Shown here in pieces: positions 26,841 to 34,976 of a stretch of DNA of 64,000 nt (positions within the stretch are counted from its first letter, which is position 1; each line of letters opens with the position of its first letter). This DNA comes from Marinilactibacillus sp036039175. Lineage in GTDB: Bacteria; Bacillota; Bacilli; Lactobacillales; Carnobacteriaceae_A. The position numbers and the translations under genes were made by a program. The notes under the pieces were generated by a model. The model was given only the letters and a program-made list of their open reading frames with translations, was not told the DNA's origin and searched no databases. The DNA is taken from contig NZ_JAYXKP010000004.1 in the NCBI RefSeq assembly GCF_036039175.1, positions 179,276 through 243,275 on the forward strand. Reading direction: 5' to 3'.

Positions 26841-27558
26841 TGTGAAACATTTGAAAAAATCGTTTGGAAAAAATGAAGTTTTAAAAGATATCAATGAAGA
26901 AATCAATCAGGGGGAAGTCGTTGTTGTTATCGGCCCTTCTGGTTCTGGCAAGTCAACATTCTTGCGCTGCTTGAATCTATTGGAAGAACCTACTGATGGG
27001 GAAATAGTATTTGAAGGCACACCGTTGACTGGATTAAAAGAGCAGAATCTGAATCAATTGCGTCAAAAAATGGGGATGGTTTTCCAGCAATTTAATTTAT
27101 TCCCGCATATGACAGTACAGAAAAATCTAATGATTTCACCGGTACAAAGCAAAGGAATAGATAAATCCAAGGCAGAGGAAAAAGCTGGTCAGTTACTCAA
27201 ACAAGTAGGGTTGGGTGATAAGTTAGAAGCCTATCCTTCAAGTTTGTCTGGTGGACAGAAGCAGCGTGTGGCGATTGCACGTGCTTTAGCAATGGATCCA
27301 GACGTCATGCTTTTTGATGAACCAACTTCGGCATTAGATCCTGAGATGGTCGGAGAAGTTTTGAACGTTATGAATCAATTAGCTACATCTGGGATGACCA
27401 TGGTCGTTGTCACACATGAAATGGGATTTGCAAGAGAAGTAGCCGATCGCGTACTCTTTATGGATGACGGTTATATTGTTGAACAAGGAACACCGGATGA
27501 AATATTCCAAAATCCTCAACACCCAAGAACAAAAGATTTCTTAGCGAAAATTCTTTAA
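26833..27558 (+). CDS. glnQ: Polar amino acid ABC transporter ATPase (GlnQ type)
   Basis: ATP-hydrolysing subunit partnering the preceding fused permease. The 241 residues contain Walker A GPSGSGKST (about 34-42), the Q-loop VFQQFNLFPHMTV, the signature LSGGQKQRVAIARAL, Walker B VMLFDEPTSALDP and the H-loop VVTHEM. The length and the YIVEQGTPDEIFQNPQHPRTKDFLAKIL ending are those of the polar amino acid importer family. Overlap with glnP shows translational coupling. A strong terminator follows. Confidence 0.94.
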   Translation: MISVKHLKKSFGKNEVLKDINEEINQGEVVVVIGPSGSGKSTFLRCLNLLEEPTDGEIVFEGTPLTGLKEQNLNQLRQKMGMVFQQFNLFPHMTVQKNLMISPVQSKGIDKSKAEEKAGQLLKQVGLGDKLEAYPSSLSGGQKQRVAIARALAMDPDVMLFDEPTSALDPEMVGEVLNVMNQLATSGMTMVVVTHEMGFAREVADRVLFMDDGYIVEQGTPDEIFQNPQHPRTKDFLAKIL

Positions 27559-27590
27559 AAGTAATTTTCAATTAGAATATAAGAACATTA

Positions 27591-27638
27591 AAACCACCCC
27601 AGAAACTTTTATCAAATAAAGTTTCTGGGGTGGTTTTT
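27591..27638. terminator. Bidirectional terminator between glnQ and the HAD gene
   Basis: Stem AAACCACCCCAGAAACTTT / AAAGTTTCTGGGGTGGTTT around an 8-base loop, with a T-run on the plus strand and a matching A-run on the other side. Confidence 0.92.
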
Positions 27639-27658
27639 TGCGTTTTCTTGGTAATAGA

Positions 27659-28492
27659 TTAAATTAATCCATGACGCTCTAAAGCAACGGCGATACCGTC
27701 AGAGTTGTTTGATGTAGTGACTTCGTCTGCGACAGCTAGCAACTGGTCACTAGCATTTTCCATTGCAATACCGTAACGGACAGCCGCAAACATCTCGACG
27801 TCATTATGGCCATCACCGAAGGCCATCGTGTGAGCTTTATCTTCATTCATATAATGGAGGACATATTCTATAGCAGTTTGCTTATGAATATTTTTAACTC
27901 CAACTTCGCCACTTTCTTTACCAAAAGCGGAAACAGTTGTCGGAATAACCTGGAAATCGTTACTGTAACGGTCATAGATGTTTTGGAAAGGAATCGTCTG
28001 ATTTACAAAACTTAATTTATTTATATGATCGTAGTCAATTTTACTCTCGTCTTCAATCAATAAATCTGTGAACCAGGTGATTGCTTTGAGTGCTTCAGGC
28101 CCTTTGCCTGGATTATCTCTTAACGTCATTTCGTTGAGTAAGTTTTTTAAATTTGTACTCGCGAAGAGACCATCGTTAGATTCTAAATAATACTCTACTT
28201 TGTTTTCTTTTAAATAAGAAACTAAATCTAGTAGTCCTTCTTTTTCTAGAACTTTGTGGAAAACAACTTTATCATCGACTTCGCAATATCCTCCGCCCGC
28301 TCCGATAATACCGTCAATCGGTAAAGACAAGACTTCGTCCGTTAACTCTGCTTTCGATCTACCTGTGCAGATAAAAAAGCGGTGGCCATTTGCATGTGCT
28401 TTTTGAATGGCTTCTTTAGTGCGTGTAGAAATGGTCCCTTCTGAAGTACAAAGTGTCCCATCTACATCTAGAAATATTAATTGCTTTTCCAT
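27659..28492 (-). CDS. Cof-type HAD-IIB sugar-phosphate phosphatase
   Basis: A 277-residue haloacid dehalogenase phosphatase. Motif I FLDVDGTLCTSEG holds the nucleophile and acid/base aspartates (about 8 and 10). Motif II is FFICTGRSKAE, motif III the lysine region before HKQTAIEYVL, and motif IV MAFGDGHNDVEMFAAV. The type IIB cap lies in between. Family members dephosphorylate sugar phosphates, flavin or PLP intermediates with loose specificity, so no substrate can be named. The ATG has GAGGTGA upstream. It is a single gene in convergent orientation to glnPQ. Confidence 0.87.
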   Translation of the reverse strand: MEKQLIFLDVDGTLCTSEGTISTRTKEAIQKAHANGHRFFICTGRSKAELTDEVLSLPIDGIIGAGGGYCEVDDKVVFHKVLEKEGLLDLVSYLKENKVEYYLESNDGLFASTNLKNLLNEMTLRDNPGKGPEALKAITWFTDLLIEDESKIDYDHINKLSFVNQTIPFQNIYDRYSNDFQVIPTTVSAFGKESGEVGVKNIHKQTAIEYVLHYMNEDKAHTMAFGDGHNDVEMFAAVRYGIAMENASDQLLAVADEVTTSNNSDGIAVALERHGLI

Positions 28493-28704
28493 ACGTTCAC
28501 CTCTTCGTCATATGCTTAATTTAAGTATTAAACAGAAAATGATTTTTCTAATCTTTGAATACTTACTACATAATCGTAAGCTATTCTCTATAAGAGTTCA
28601 ACCAAATCAAAAATTTTATACAAGAAAAAAGTTTTTGGTTCTACAAAAATCATGTCCAATACCAATATAAGCAGTGACCGTTAACTTCTGGAAAACGCAT
28701 GATA

Positions 28705-28734
28705 TCAAGGGGGAAACGAATCGTTGCCCCCTTG
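28705..28734. repeat. Dispersed palindrome, copy A
   Basis: Arms TCAAGGGGGAAACGA / TCGTTGCCCCCTTGA with one mismatch and no T-run. It shares the GGGG-CAACGA / TCGTTGC-CCCC core with copies at 30269 and 41934, and like them it precedes a small uncharacterised gene. A TATAAT at about 28774-28779 lies between it and that gene. The rest of the gap from 28493 shows no gene. Confidence 0.7.
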
Positions 28735-28797
28735 AAAGTGGATAGTTCTTTCTTATGAGTAGTAGATAGATATAATGAAAATTAAAGGAGGGATAAA

Positions 28798-29292
28798 ATG
28801 AAACCAATTTTATTAGCATCTATTTGGGCCATGGGTTGGAGCACCCTTTCGATGGATCAATCAGTCGAAGCGAGCGAAGTTTTTTCATATGACATGAACG
28901 TCGGAGGAGAACAGTCTGCTTATATCGAAACAGAATCAGGCAGTGAGTTATTGGTGACGATAGTCGAAATCGATGAGCCTATTCAGAATCAATCTTTTGA
29001 TAGGTTTAGTTCATCATTAGCACTAGAAAACAAAACTTACTTAATAAAAGGTTCGCTGCCACTGTACTGGGAGGCAAGTTATAAGATTACGGTAAACAAT
29101 CGACTCATCACTAGAGCGTATGAATCTAAGGTCACGCCGTTTTCTGGAAAAGTATCGCAAAGAAAACTGATTAGAGAAAGCTCCAATAAAAGAGCACGGT
29201 TAGAATTTTTAGTTAGCCCTTTAATTGGTTCGGATAGAAGTGGAAAGCTCGTTTCGACGATTAATGGGAATGAATTAGTTATCTCCAAATAA
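28798..29292 (+). CDS. Secreted small protein of unknown function (DUF5626-like)
   Basis: A 164-residue protein with a signal-like N-terminus (KPILLASIWAMGWSTLSM, cleavage plausible after VEAS) and a mature part rich in short beta strands. The patterns FSYDMNVGGEQSAYIETESG, WEASYKITVNNRLITRAYESKV and KLVSTINGNELVIS recall the DUF5626 family of small secreted Firmicute proteins; this is a pattern judgement only. A GGAGGG site precedes the ATG. It is a single gene preceded by palindrome copy A and convergent with an XRE regulator. No enzyme motif is visible. Confidence 0.7.
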   Translation: MKPILLASIWAMGWSTLSMDQSVEASEVFSYDMNVGGEQSAYIETESGSELLVTIVEIDEPIQNQSFDRFSSSLALENKTYLIKGSLPLYWEASYKITVNNRLITRAYESKVTPFSGKVSQRKLIRESSNKRARLEFLVSPLIGSDRSGKLVSTINGNELVISK

Positions 29293-29294
29293 AA

Positions 29295-29340
29295 AACTAC
29301 TTATACACCGAGTTTGAAAGACCGGAGTGTATAAGTAGTT
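29295..29340 (-). terminator. Terminator of the XRE regulator gene
   Basis: Perfect 14-bp stem AACTACTTATACAC / GTGTATAAGTAGTT. The T-run is on the minus strand (TTTTTTA), so it mainly terminates the minus-strand gene. Confidence 0.8.
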
Positions 29341-29348
29341 AACAGCAA

Positions 29349-30026
29349 TTAAAAAGGATCAGTTGAAGACGTTTCATCTTTAATGGATTCATCAGACTGA
29401 TTATCTTCAAGTTCTTCATCTAGAAGAATAACTTCGTAGTTGGTAAACCAGCCGAACTTTGTACCGAAATAACCATAAGTTTCAAGTGAAACTAATAAGA
29501 GAGAAGCAATAATAGCTAAAGTATAGTAAACGCGCTTTTTCTTGTATAAATAAGCTAATAACATAATTGGAAAAGATAATAGTAGTGTAGCTGGATGGAT
29601 GACTATAGGGAATAAAGAAATCAAACTCATCATCATAAAATGGCTATCCAATGATTTTAAGAAGGTTTTCAAATTGTCTATTAAAGAAGGGCTATAAAGA
29701 TGACTTTCTTTCTCGACAGGTTCGGTTATGTAGGTATCCTCAGCTACAGTATTCAAAGGCAGAGCTTGTTCTGAGACAAACTCAGTAGAAACCGGTTCTA
29801 AATAGGGTTCTAGATCAGGTTCTAAATCGACTGAATCACTTAGTAAATTATCTATCGAAATATTGAAAAAACAACTAATTTGTTTTAAGGTTTCATGATC
29901 TGGTTTACCAAGCCCACGTTCCCACTTGGAGATGGCTTGACGCGTGACGTAGAGTTCATTTGCAAGCGCAGTTTGTGAATACCCTTTATTCAGACGTAAC
30001 TGTTTGAGTCTTTCTGGAAATTCCAT
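29349..30026 (-). CDS. XRE-family regulator with C-terminal membrane segments
   Basis: A 225-residue protein. Its N-terminal helix-turn-helix (EFPERLKQLRLNKGYSQTALANELYVTRQAISKWERGLGKPD) is followed by an acidic linker with the repeated LEPDLEPYLEP. Then come two to three hydrophobic segments (FMMMSLISLFPIVIHPATLLLSFPIMLLAYLY and YYTLAIIASLLLVSLETYGYF) and an acidic tail. This is a membrane-anchored regulator, a layout common in Lactobacillales. The start is ATG 30026, with GGAGG 8 bases upstream; ATG 30029 and GTG 30035 are alternatives. It may respond to envelope state and control the flanking secreted or membrane genes; that is inference. Confidence 0.8.
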   Translation of the reverse strand: MEFPERLKQLRLNKGYSQTALANELYVTRQAISKWERGLGKPDHETLKQISCFFNISIDNLLSDSVDLEPDLEPYLEPVSTEFVSEQALPLNTVAEDTYITEPVEKESHLYSPSLIDNLKTFLKSLDSHFMMMSLISLFPIVIHPATLLLSFPIMLLAYLYKKKRVYYTLAIIASLLLVSLETYGYFGTKFGWFTNYEVILLDEELEDNQSDESIKDETSSTDPF

Positions 30027-30268
30027 CATAATCACCTCCCTATTTACTGATTATTTTACTATATAGAGTAACGCAAAGGAAGGCTTTGTTCTGTTCTTTC
30101 CAGTTTATATTGAACAAATATGACTTTTTGTTTTATTTGACGATCCATTTCAAAATAAAGAGACAGGTGACTCCTTGATAAAGTGGAATGGTCTTCACAA
30201 CAAGTTAAATTAGTAGAAAGTGATTTTTGAAATTCAACTAATGAGACGTTGATATATCAAGTATTCTA

Positions 30269-30298
30269 ATAGGGGCAACGAAGCGTTGCTCCCCCTAT
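30269..30298. repeat. Dispersed palindrome, copy B
   Basis: Arms ATAGGGGCAACG / CGTTGCTCCCCCTAT (two extra bases on the right arm), related to copies at 28705 and 41934. Downstream a TACAAT box (about 30330-30335) precedes a small membrane-protein gene. The 30036-30268 stretch shows no gene. Confidence 0.65.
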
Positions 30299-30379
30299 TC
30301 GTTTCTTTTGTGCATAATCATAAGTAGATACAATGGGGACTCATGATATCAATTAAAAATGATCCAGAAAGGACAGACT

Positions 30380-30916
30380 ATGTATTTAATCTTATCCGGT
30401 TTTTTGTTGCTTTTTCTAAAACTAAATTTTACGTTGTTTGACTATAGTTTAATCTATATTAGTACAAACTTTATCGGTTACCTTTTCTTACGCTTGGGTA
30501 TTGAAAACAGTGACGAAGCGGATGAATTATACATGAAAGACTCACTTTGGTTTTACCTTACGCTGAACTTAGTCTTGTTGTTTTGTCGTATCTTCGGAGT
30601 TTCAATTGATAACATCACTTTTAATTACATAGACTCGTATTTATTAGCAGCAACTTTGCTATTTGTGCATATTTATCTATTCGTTTACCCCCTTTACCTG
30701 TTTTCAAAGTTTATCGCGTATTTAGAACTACAGTCTAAATGTCTGCAGTCAAAAAAGCTACAAACGATTACGAAGATATGTGTAATGCTGGTTATATTAG
30801 CTACGCTCTGTTCTAACTTAATTTCAGATTTCCAATATTTATGGATTGTAGTGATCTTACTGCAATTAACTGCGTTAGTGTTATTGAAAAAGTATACAGT
30901 GTCTTTAAATCGTTAA
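30380..30916 (+). CDS. Uncharacterised multi-pass membrane protein
   Basis: A 178-residue very hydrophobic protein with about five membrane segments (MYLILSGFLLLFLKL, FDYSLIYISTNFIGYLFLRL, FYLTLNLVLLFCRIFGV, DSYLLAATLLFVHIYLFVYPLYL, and a C-terminal pair). A short polar loop with ENSDEADELYMKDS follows the second segment. ATG 30380 has AAAGGA 6 bases upstream; the longer frame from 30359 lacks a site. I do not recognise the family. It stands alone, downstream of palindrome copy B and divergent from the membrane-bound XRE regulator. Confidence 0.65.
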   Translation: MYLILSGFLLLFLKLNFTLFDYSLIYISTNFIGYLFLRLGIENSDEADELYMKDSLWFYLTLNLVLLFCRIFGVSIDNITFNYIDSYLLAATLLFVHIYLFVYPLYLFSKFIAYLELQSKCLQSKKLQTITKICVMLVILATLCSNLISDFQYLWIVVILLQLTALVLLKKYTVSLNR

Positions 30917-31063
30917 TTCAGTGAACATATGTAAAGTAATATACAAGAATCAATTCACCAGTAAATAATCAGCTGATCACAAAAGTGAAAGAAATTGCCA
31001 ATGACAAAATAGTGATTGTGTCCTTTGAAACAAGTATACTTTATAGAGAGAATCGTACAGAAA

Positions 31064-31112
31064 AAGAGTTAAGACAACAATGTTCAATTATTGTTGTCTT
31101 AACTCTTTTTAT
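31064..31112. terminator. Strong hairpin terminator
   Basis: Perfect 18-bp stem AAGAGTTAAGACAACAAT / ATTGTTGTCTTAACTCTT with an 8-base loop and flanking A- and T-runs. It can terminate the membrane-protein gene on the plus strand and the decayed gene on the minus strand. Confidence 0.9.
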
Positions 31113-31130
31113 ACTGCTTAAATAAATATA

Positions 31131-31533
31131 TTAGAGAGATATTTTAGTAAATTTAGCTAGTAAAGATAATAAGCCTTTTGCACTTAAGAATCCTATTACG
31201 AAAGGAATCGTAAGAGAGGCTATTGTAGGGAGTAATTCTTTTGATTCAGGGCTGGTCAAGTAATCATTGAACAACTATACAGACAAATACATATAAATGA
31301 AGCTAAAACCTACACCTAACAGAAAAAAATAATACGGTATAAAGAAATGAACGAGAATTTGAACGGGTATTTGTAGATTTTTCGTCAGGGTTATTCATAC
31401 TACCTGCAATGTCCGTTTGTCGCGTTCCGTTTTTACTATTGTTTAAATCATTACCGATGTTCACCCTCGAATACATGGAACTACTAATATTATTGTTTCT
31501 ATCATGTTTGTTTTGTCTATCTCGATCACTCAT
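31131..31533 (-). pseudogene. Decayed small membrane-protein gene
   Basis: The minus-strand frame starts at ATG 31533 (AAAGGAG 9 bases upstream) with a polar Asn/Ser/Arg-rich N-terminus (MSDRDRQNKHDRNNNISSS). It enters a hydrophobic segment and breaks at a run of seven T (plus-strand A-run at 31323-31329). Removing one T continues the membrane segment as FFLLGVGFSFIYMYLSV. An in-frame TAG (31277-31275) interrupts it, and after that a second hydrophobic segment (LLPTIASLTIPFVIGFLSAKGLLSLLAKF) runs to a TAA at 31131. Restored length is about 133 residues. Two independent lesions make real decay more likely than a sequencing error. The family is not recognised. Confidence 0.7.
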
Positions 31534-31660
31534 ACTGTCCAACTCCTTTGTCATTTTTATACTCTAAAAAGCTTTATCTGTGCTGAAAATTAGGTTCGAA
31601 ATCCTATCTTTGAGTTTTCAAATCTACTTGTGAAAGTAAAATACTGATATTAATTTGATC

Positions 31661-31736
31661 AAAAACGAACGTTTTATCGTTTTTATTGATTAAAGTTCGA
31701 TTAATGCTTTTTAAATAAAGGGATTATTGCTAGAAT
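31661..31736 (+). promoter_or_regulatory. purE promoter with PurBox
   Basis: PurBox-like AAAAACGAACGTT (31661-31673, consensus AWWWCCGAACWWT) has its central G at 31667. A reversed GTTCG half-site is at 31695-31699. The extended -10 TGC-TAGAAT (31731-31736) has only a weak TTTTTA at -35. With transcription starting about 31743, the box is centred at -76, the position used by the activating PurR of Lactococcus. Confidence 0.65.
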
Positions 31737-31788
31737 ATAGAAGAATGGTTTATAAAAAGTATAAATATGAATCTGTAGGAGGCGCATC

Positions 31789-32277
31789 ATGTCTGTAGAA
31801 GTAGCTGTAATTATGGGAAGTACATCGGACTGGGAAACAATGAAATATACTTGTGAAATACTGGATGAACTGGAAATAGGATACAGCAAAACCGTCGTGT
31901 CCGCCCATCGTACTCCTGATTTAATGTTTGAGTTCGCGGAGTCAGCAAGAAGTAAAGGAATCAAAGTTATTATCGCTGGAGCAGGCGGCGCTGCACATCT
32001 TCCGGGAATGGTTGCGGCTAAAACAACGCTACCAGTGATTGGTGTTCCAGTGCAGTCTCGTACATTGAATGGACTGGATTCTTTGCTTTCTATTGTACAA
32101 ATGCCAGGAGGTGTTCCTGTAGCAACAGTAGCGATTGGGAAAGCTGGAGCAACCAACGCTGGCTTGCTTGCAGCCCAGATACTAGGAATAACGAATCTTA
32201 AAATAGCTGATAGAATAGAATCACGTAGAGAACGGTTAAAACAAACTGTAATAGAAAGTAGTGAAGCGCTTGTCTAA
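31789..32277 (+). CDS. purE: N5-carboxyaminoimidazole ribonucleotide mutase
   Basis: Converts N5-CAIR to 4-carboxy-5-aminoimidazole ribonucleotide in purine synthesis. At 162 residues it has the class I PurE length. The substrate loop is IMGSTSDWETM near the N-terminus, the conserved histidine is in VVSAHRTP (about H44), and AGAGGAAHLPGMVAA and GVPVQSRTLNGLDSLLSIVQMPGGVPVATVAIG complete the octamer active site. A strong GGAGG precedes the ATG. It overlaps purK and heads the first half of a split pur operon. Confidence 0.96.
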   Translation: MSVEVAVIMGSTSDWETMKYTCEILDELEIGYSKTVVSAHRTPDLMFEFAESARSKGIKVIIAGAGGAAHLPGMVAAKTTLPVIGVPVQSRTLNGLDSLLSIVQMPGGVPVATVAIGKAGATNAGLLAAQILGITNLKIADRIESRRERLKQTVIESSEALV

Positions 32278-33394
32278 TTTGATCAAACCTCATAGTACGA
32301 TAGGTATTATTGGTGGAGGACAACTAGGGCGTATGATGGCTTTTTCTGCGAAAGAAAGAGGTTATCAAGTAGGCGTTTTAGATCCTACTCCAAATTGCCC
32401 GACTGCTCAAGTAGCGGACTGGCATATTGAAGCAGATTACGATGATGCTGAAGCTTTATTAAGTCTGGCAAAACAATGTGACGTACTGACTTATGAATTC
32501 GAAAACGTTGATGCTAGTACGATTGAACGCGTTATGGATCAAGTTCATGTACCTCAAGGCACAGATTTATTATTGATTACACAAAATCGATTAAAAGAAA
32601 AAGAGTTTTTTAAAAAATCGGGTATTCCAGTTGCATCCTATGCTAGAATTGATTCTATAGAAGATTTAAAGAATCAAAGTGAGACGATAGGCTATCCTTC
32701 AGTTCTGAAAACGATCCAAGGAGGATATGATGGCAAAGGTCAGTTTGTACTGAAGAAATCTTCGGATATTGAATCAGCCGCAACTTTGCTTGAACAAGGG
32801 ACCTGTATTCTTGAGAAGTGGGTATCTTTTCAAATGGAAGTCTCCGTGATGGTAACAAGAAATGAAAGAGGCACGATTGCTGTATTCCCTGTTTCTGAAA
32901 ATATCCACCAAAATAATATTTTACTAAAAAGTATTGTACCGGCTAGAATATCTAAAGATTTACAGAAAGAAGTTAAGCAGATTGCTGAAACGATTGCGGA
33001 TCAATTAAATTTGGTAGGCGTACTTGGCATTGAGCTCTTTGTAACAGAGCAGGGAGAACTTTACGCAAACGAACTGGCACCTAGACCGCATAATTCTGGT
33101 CATTATTCAATCGAAGCTTGTACAGACTCGCAATTTGATATGCATATAAGAGCAATATGTGGGTACAGCCTTCCGGAAGTTGAGCTATTGAAACCAGCAG
33201 TGATGGTCAATATTCTAGGCGAACATCTAGAGCGTGCACATGAGTTGAATGAACAGCAGCCTAGCTGGCATGTCCATGACTATGGAAAATCAGAGGCAAA
33301 AGTCGGGCGCAAGATGGGCCATATCACCGTACTTACCGATGACGTGAATCAGACTTTAAACGAAGTTGAAGATACTGGAATATGGAAATTCTAA
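32261..33394 (+). CDS. purK: N5-carboxyaminoimidazole ribonucleotide synthetase
   Basis: ATP-grasp enzyme that carboxylates AIR with bicarbonate and supplies PurE. The 377 residues carry the N-terminal nucleotide-fold loop GIIGGGQLGRMMA, the central ATP-grasp region (SVLKTIQGGYDGKGQFVL, ILEKWVSFQMEVSVMV) and the C-terminal GVLGIELFVTEQGELYANELAPRPHNSGH motif with metal-binding residues. The start is uncertain: GTG 32261 gives a 17-base overlap with purE, and in-frame TTG codons at 32270 and 32279 are alternatives. None has a strong ribosome site, so translation is probably coupled to purE. Confidence 0.94.
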   Translation: MKRLSNLIKPHSTIGIIGGGQLGRMMAFSAKERGYQVGVLDPTPNCPTAQVADWHIEADYDDAEALLSLAKQCDVLTYEFENVDASTIERVMDQVHVPQGTDLLLITQNRLKEKEFFKKSGIPVASYARIDSIEDLKNQSETIGYPSVLKTIQGGYDGKGQFVLKKSSDIESAATLLEQGTCILEKWVSFQMEVSVMVTRNERGTIAVFPVSENIHQNNILLKSIVPARISKDLQKEVKQIAETIADQLNLVGVLGIELFVTEQGELYANELAPRPHNSGHYSIEACTDSQFDMHIRAICGYSLPEVELLKPAVMVNILGEHLERAHELNEQQPSWHVHDYGKSEAKVGRKMGHITVLTDDVNQTLNEVEDTGIWKF

Positions 33395-33425
33395 ACTTAT
33401 AGAGTGAAAAATGAGGAGTAATCAT

Positions 33426-34724
33426 ATGATCGAACGTTATACGAGACCGGAAATGAAACAACTATGGTCAGAAGAAAATCGCTATAATACTTGGCTTGAG
33501 GTAGAAATCTTAGCAGATGAAGCTTGGGCAGAACTTGGTGAAATCCCTAAAGAAGATGTAAAGAAAATCCGCGAGAACGCTTCTTTTGATATTGAACGCA
33601 TTTTAGAAATTGAAAAAGAAACGAGACATGATGTTGTAGCTTTCACCCGTGCAGTGTCAGAATCCCTTGGTGAAGAGAAAAAATGGGTTCACTACGGTTT
33701 GACTAGTACGGATGTCGTTGATACAGCTTACGGATACCAGTTAAAACAAGTCAATGATATCTTACGTAAAGACCTACAGATACTTCTTGAAGTTATTGGA
33801 GAAAAAGCGAAAGAGCACAAGCATACTGTAACAATGGGTAGAACGCATGGGGTTCATGCAGAGCCGACAACATTTGGATTGAAGTTGGCGCTTTGGTATT
33901 CAGAAATGAAACGTCACATTGAACGCTTTGAACATGCTGCTGAAGGTGTAGAAGCAGGGAAAATTAGTGGAGCCGTTGGAACATTTGCGAATATCCCGAC
34001 ATTCGTTGAAAAATATGTCTGCGAAAAATTGGGAACTCGTCCACAAGAAATCTCAACACAAGTACTCCCGCGTGACTTGCATGCAGAGTATGTTAGTTCC
34101 ATCGCTTTGATTGCGACAAGTGTAGAGAAGTTCGCAACTGAAATTAGAGGACTTCAAAAATCTGAAACAAGAGAAGTAGAAGAAGGTTTTGCTAAAGGAC
34201 AAAAAGGCTCTTCAGCAATGCCACATAAACGGAACCCGATTGGGTCTGAAAATATGGCTGGTCTTGCGCGTGTTATTCGTGGGCACATGGTCACTGCTTA
34301 CGAAAATGTAACGCTTTGGCACGAACGAGATATTTCTCATTCTTCAGCGGAACGGATTATTTTACCTGACAGTACAACATTGCTGAATTACATGTTGAAC
34401 CGTTTCTCAAATATTGTCCGTAATCTAACTGTTTTCCCGGAAAATATGAAACGCAATATGAATGCAACACTAGGCTTAATCTATAGTCAACGTGTACTAC
34501 TTAAACTGATCGATAAAGGCTTAAGTCGTGAAGCAGCATATGACTTGGTTCAGCCACTAACAGCAATTGCGTGGGATGAGCAGAAAGCGTTCAGAACTTT
34601 AGTGGAACAAGATGAAACGGTCATGTCTCATCTATCTGGTGAAGAAGTAGAAGAAGCATTTGATTACAATTACCATTTAAAAAATGTAGATGAAATATTT
34701 GAAAGAGTCGGTTTAGGAGAATAA
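33426..34724 (+). CDS. purB: Adenylosuccinate lyase
   Basis: Releases fumarate from SAICAR and from adenylosuccinate. It is a 432-residue member of the fumarase/aspartase superfamily. MIERYTRPEMKQLWSEENRY starts the chain. TRHDVVAFTRAVSE, GRTHGVHAEPTTFG (catalytic His) and the mobile signature GSSAMPHKRNPIGSENMAGLARV (about 261-283) are clear. ATG 33426 has GAGGAG 7 bases upstream; the frame extends further but without a site. It lies third after purEK as in Bacillus subtilis. The expected next gene, purC, is instead 14.6 kb away. Confidence 0.96.
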   Translation: MIERYTRPEMKQLWSEENRYNTWLEVEILADEAWAELGEIPKEDVKKIRENASFDIERILEIEKETRHDVVAFTRAVSESLGEEKKWVHYGLTSTDVVDTAYGYQLKQVNDILRKDLQILLEVIGEKAKEHKHTVTMGRTHGVHAEPTTFGLKLALWYSEMKRHIERFEHAAEGVEAGKISGAVGTFANIPTFVEKYVCEKLGTRPQEISTQVLPRDLHAEYVSSIALIATSVEKFATEIRGLQKSETREVEEGFAKGQKGSSAMPHKRNPIGSENMAGLARVIRGHMVTAYENVTLWHERDISHSSAERIILPDSTTLLNYMLNRFSNIVRNLTVFPENMKRNMNATLGLIYSQRVLLKLIDKGLSREAAYDLVQPLTAIAWDEQKAFRTLVEQDETVMSHLSGEEVEEAFDYNYHLKNVDEIFERVGLGE

Positions 34725-34727
34725 GAT

Positions 34728-34767
34728 AAGCCTTCTGTGTGGACAATTTCCTATACAGAGGGCTTTT
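34728..34767 (+). terminator. Terminator after purB
   Basis: Stem AAGCCTTCTGT / ACAGAGGGCTT (one G-T pair) followed by TTTTT. It ends the purEKB transcript, so the two pur halves are separate transcription units. Confidence 0.85.
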
Positions 34768-34976
34768 TACATAAAAAGGATAGATATCTTTCGAGTTTTT
34801 GACAGTCCAAGTACTATAGTATCCAAGAAATAATTTGTAAAGACTTATAGAGTTGATGAAAAAAGAAATCTGACAAGTTTAAAATCTAGAATTATAGAGG
34901 AATCAGTCACCTGAGTTGAGTCAGACGAAAACCAATGCTAAACTGGTTTCATTAAGGATAGAGCGGAGAATGATTG

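Noticed and set aside
30951..31130. Plus-strand open stretch reading NNQLITKVKEIANDKIVIVSFETS
   Set aside because: It looks protein-like but has no start codon with a ribosome site, and it runs through a strong terminator hairpin; at most a gene remnant.
34798..34820. TTGACA at 34799 and TATAGT at 34815 as an ldhD promoter
   Set aside because: The spacer is only 10 bases, which is too short for a sigma-A promoter.
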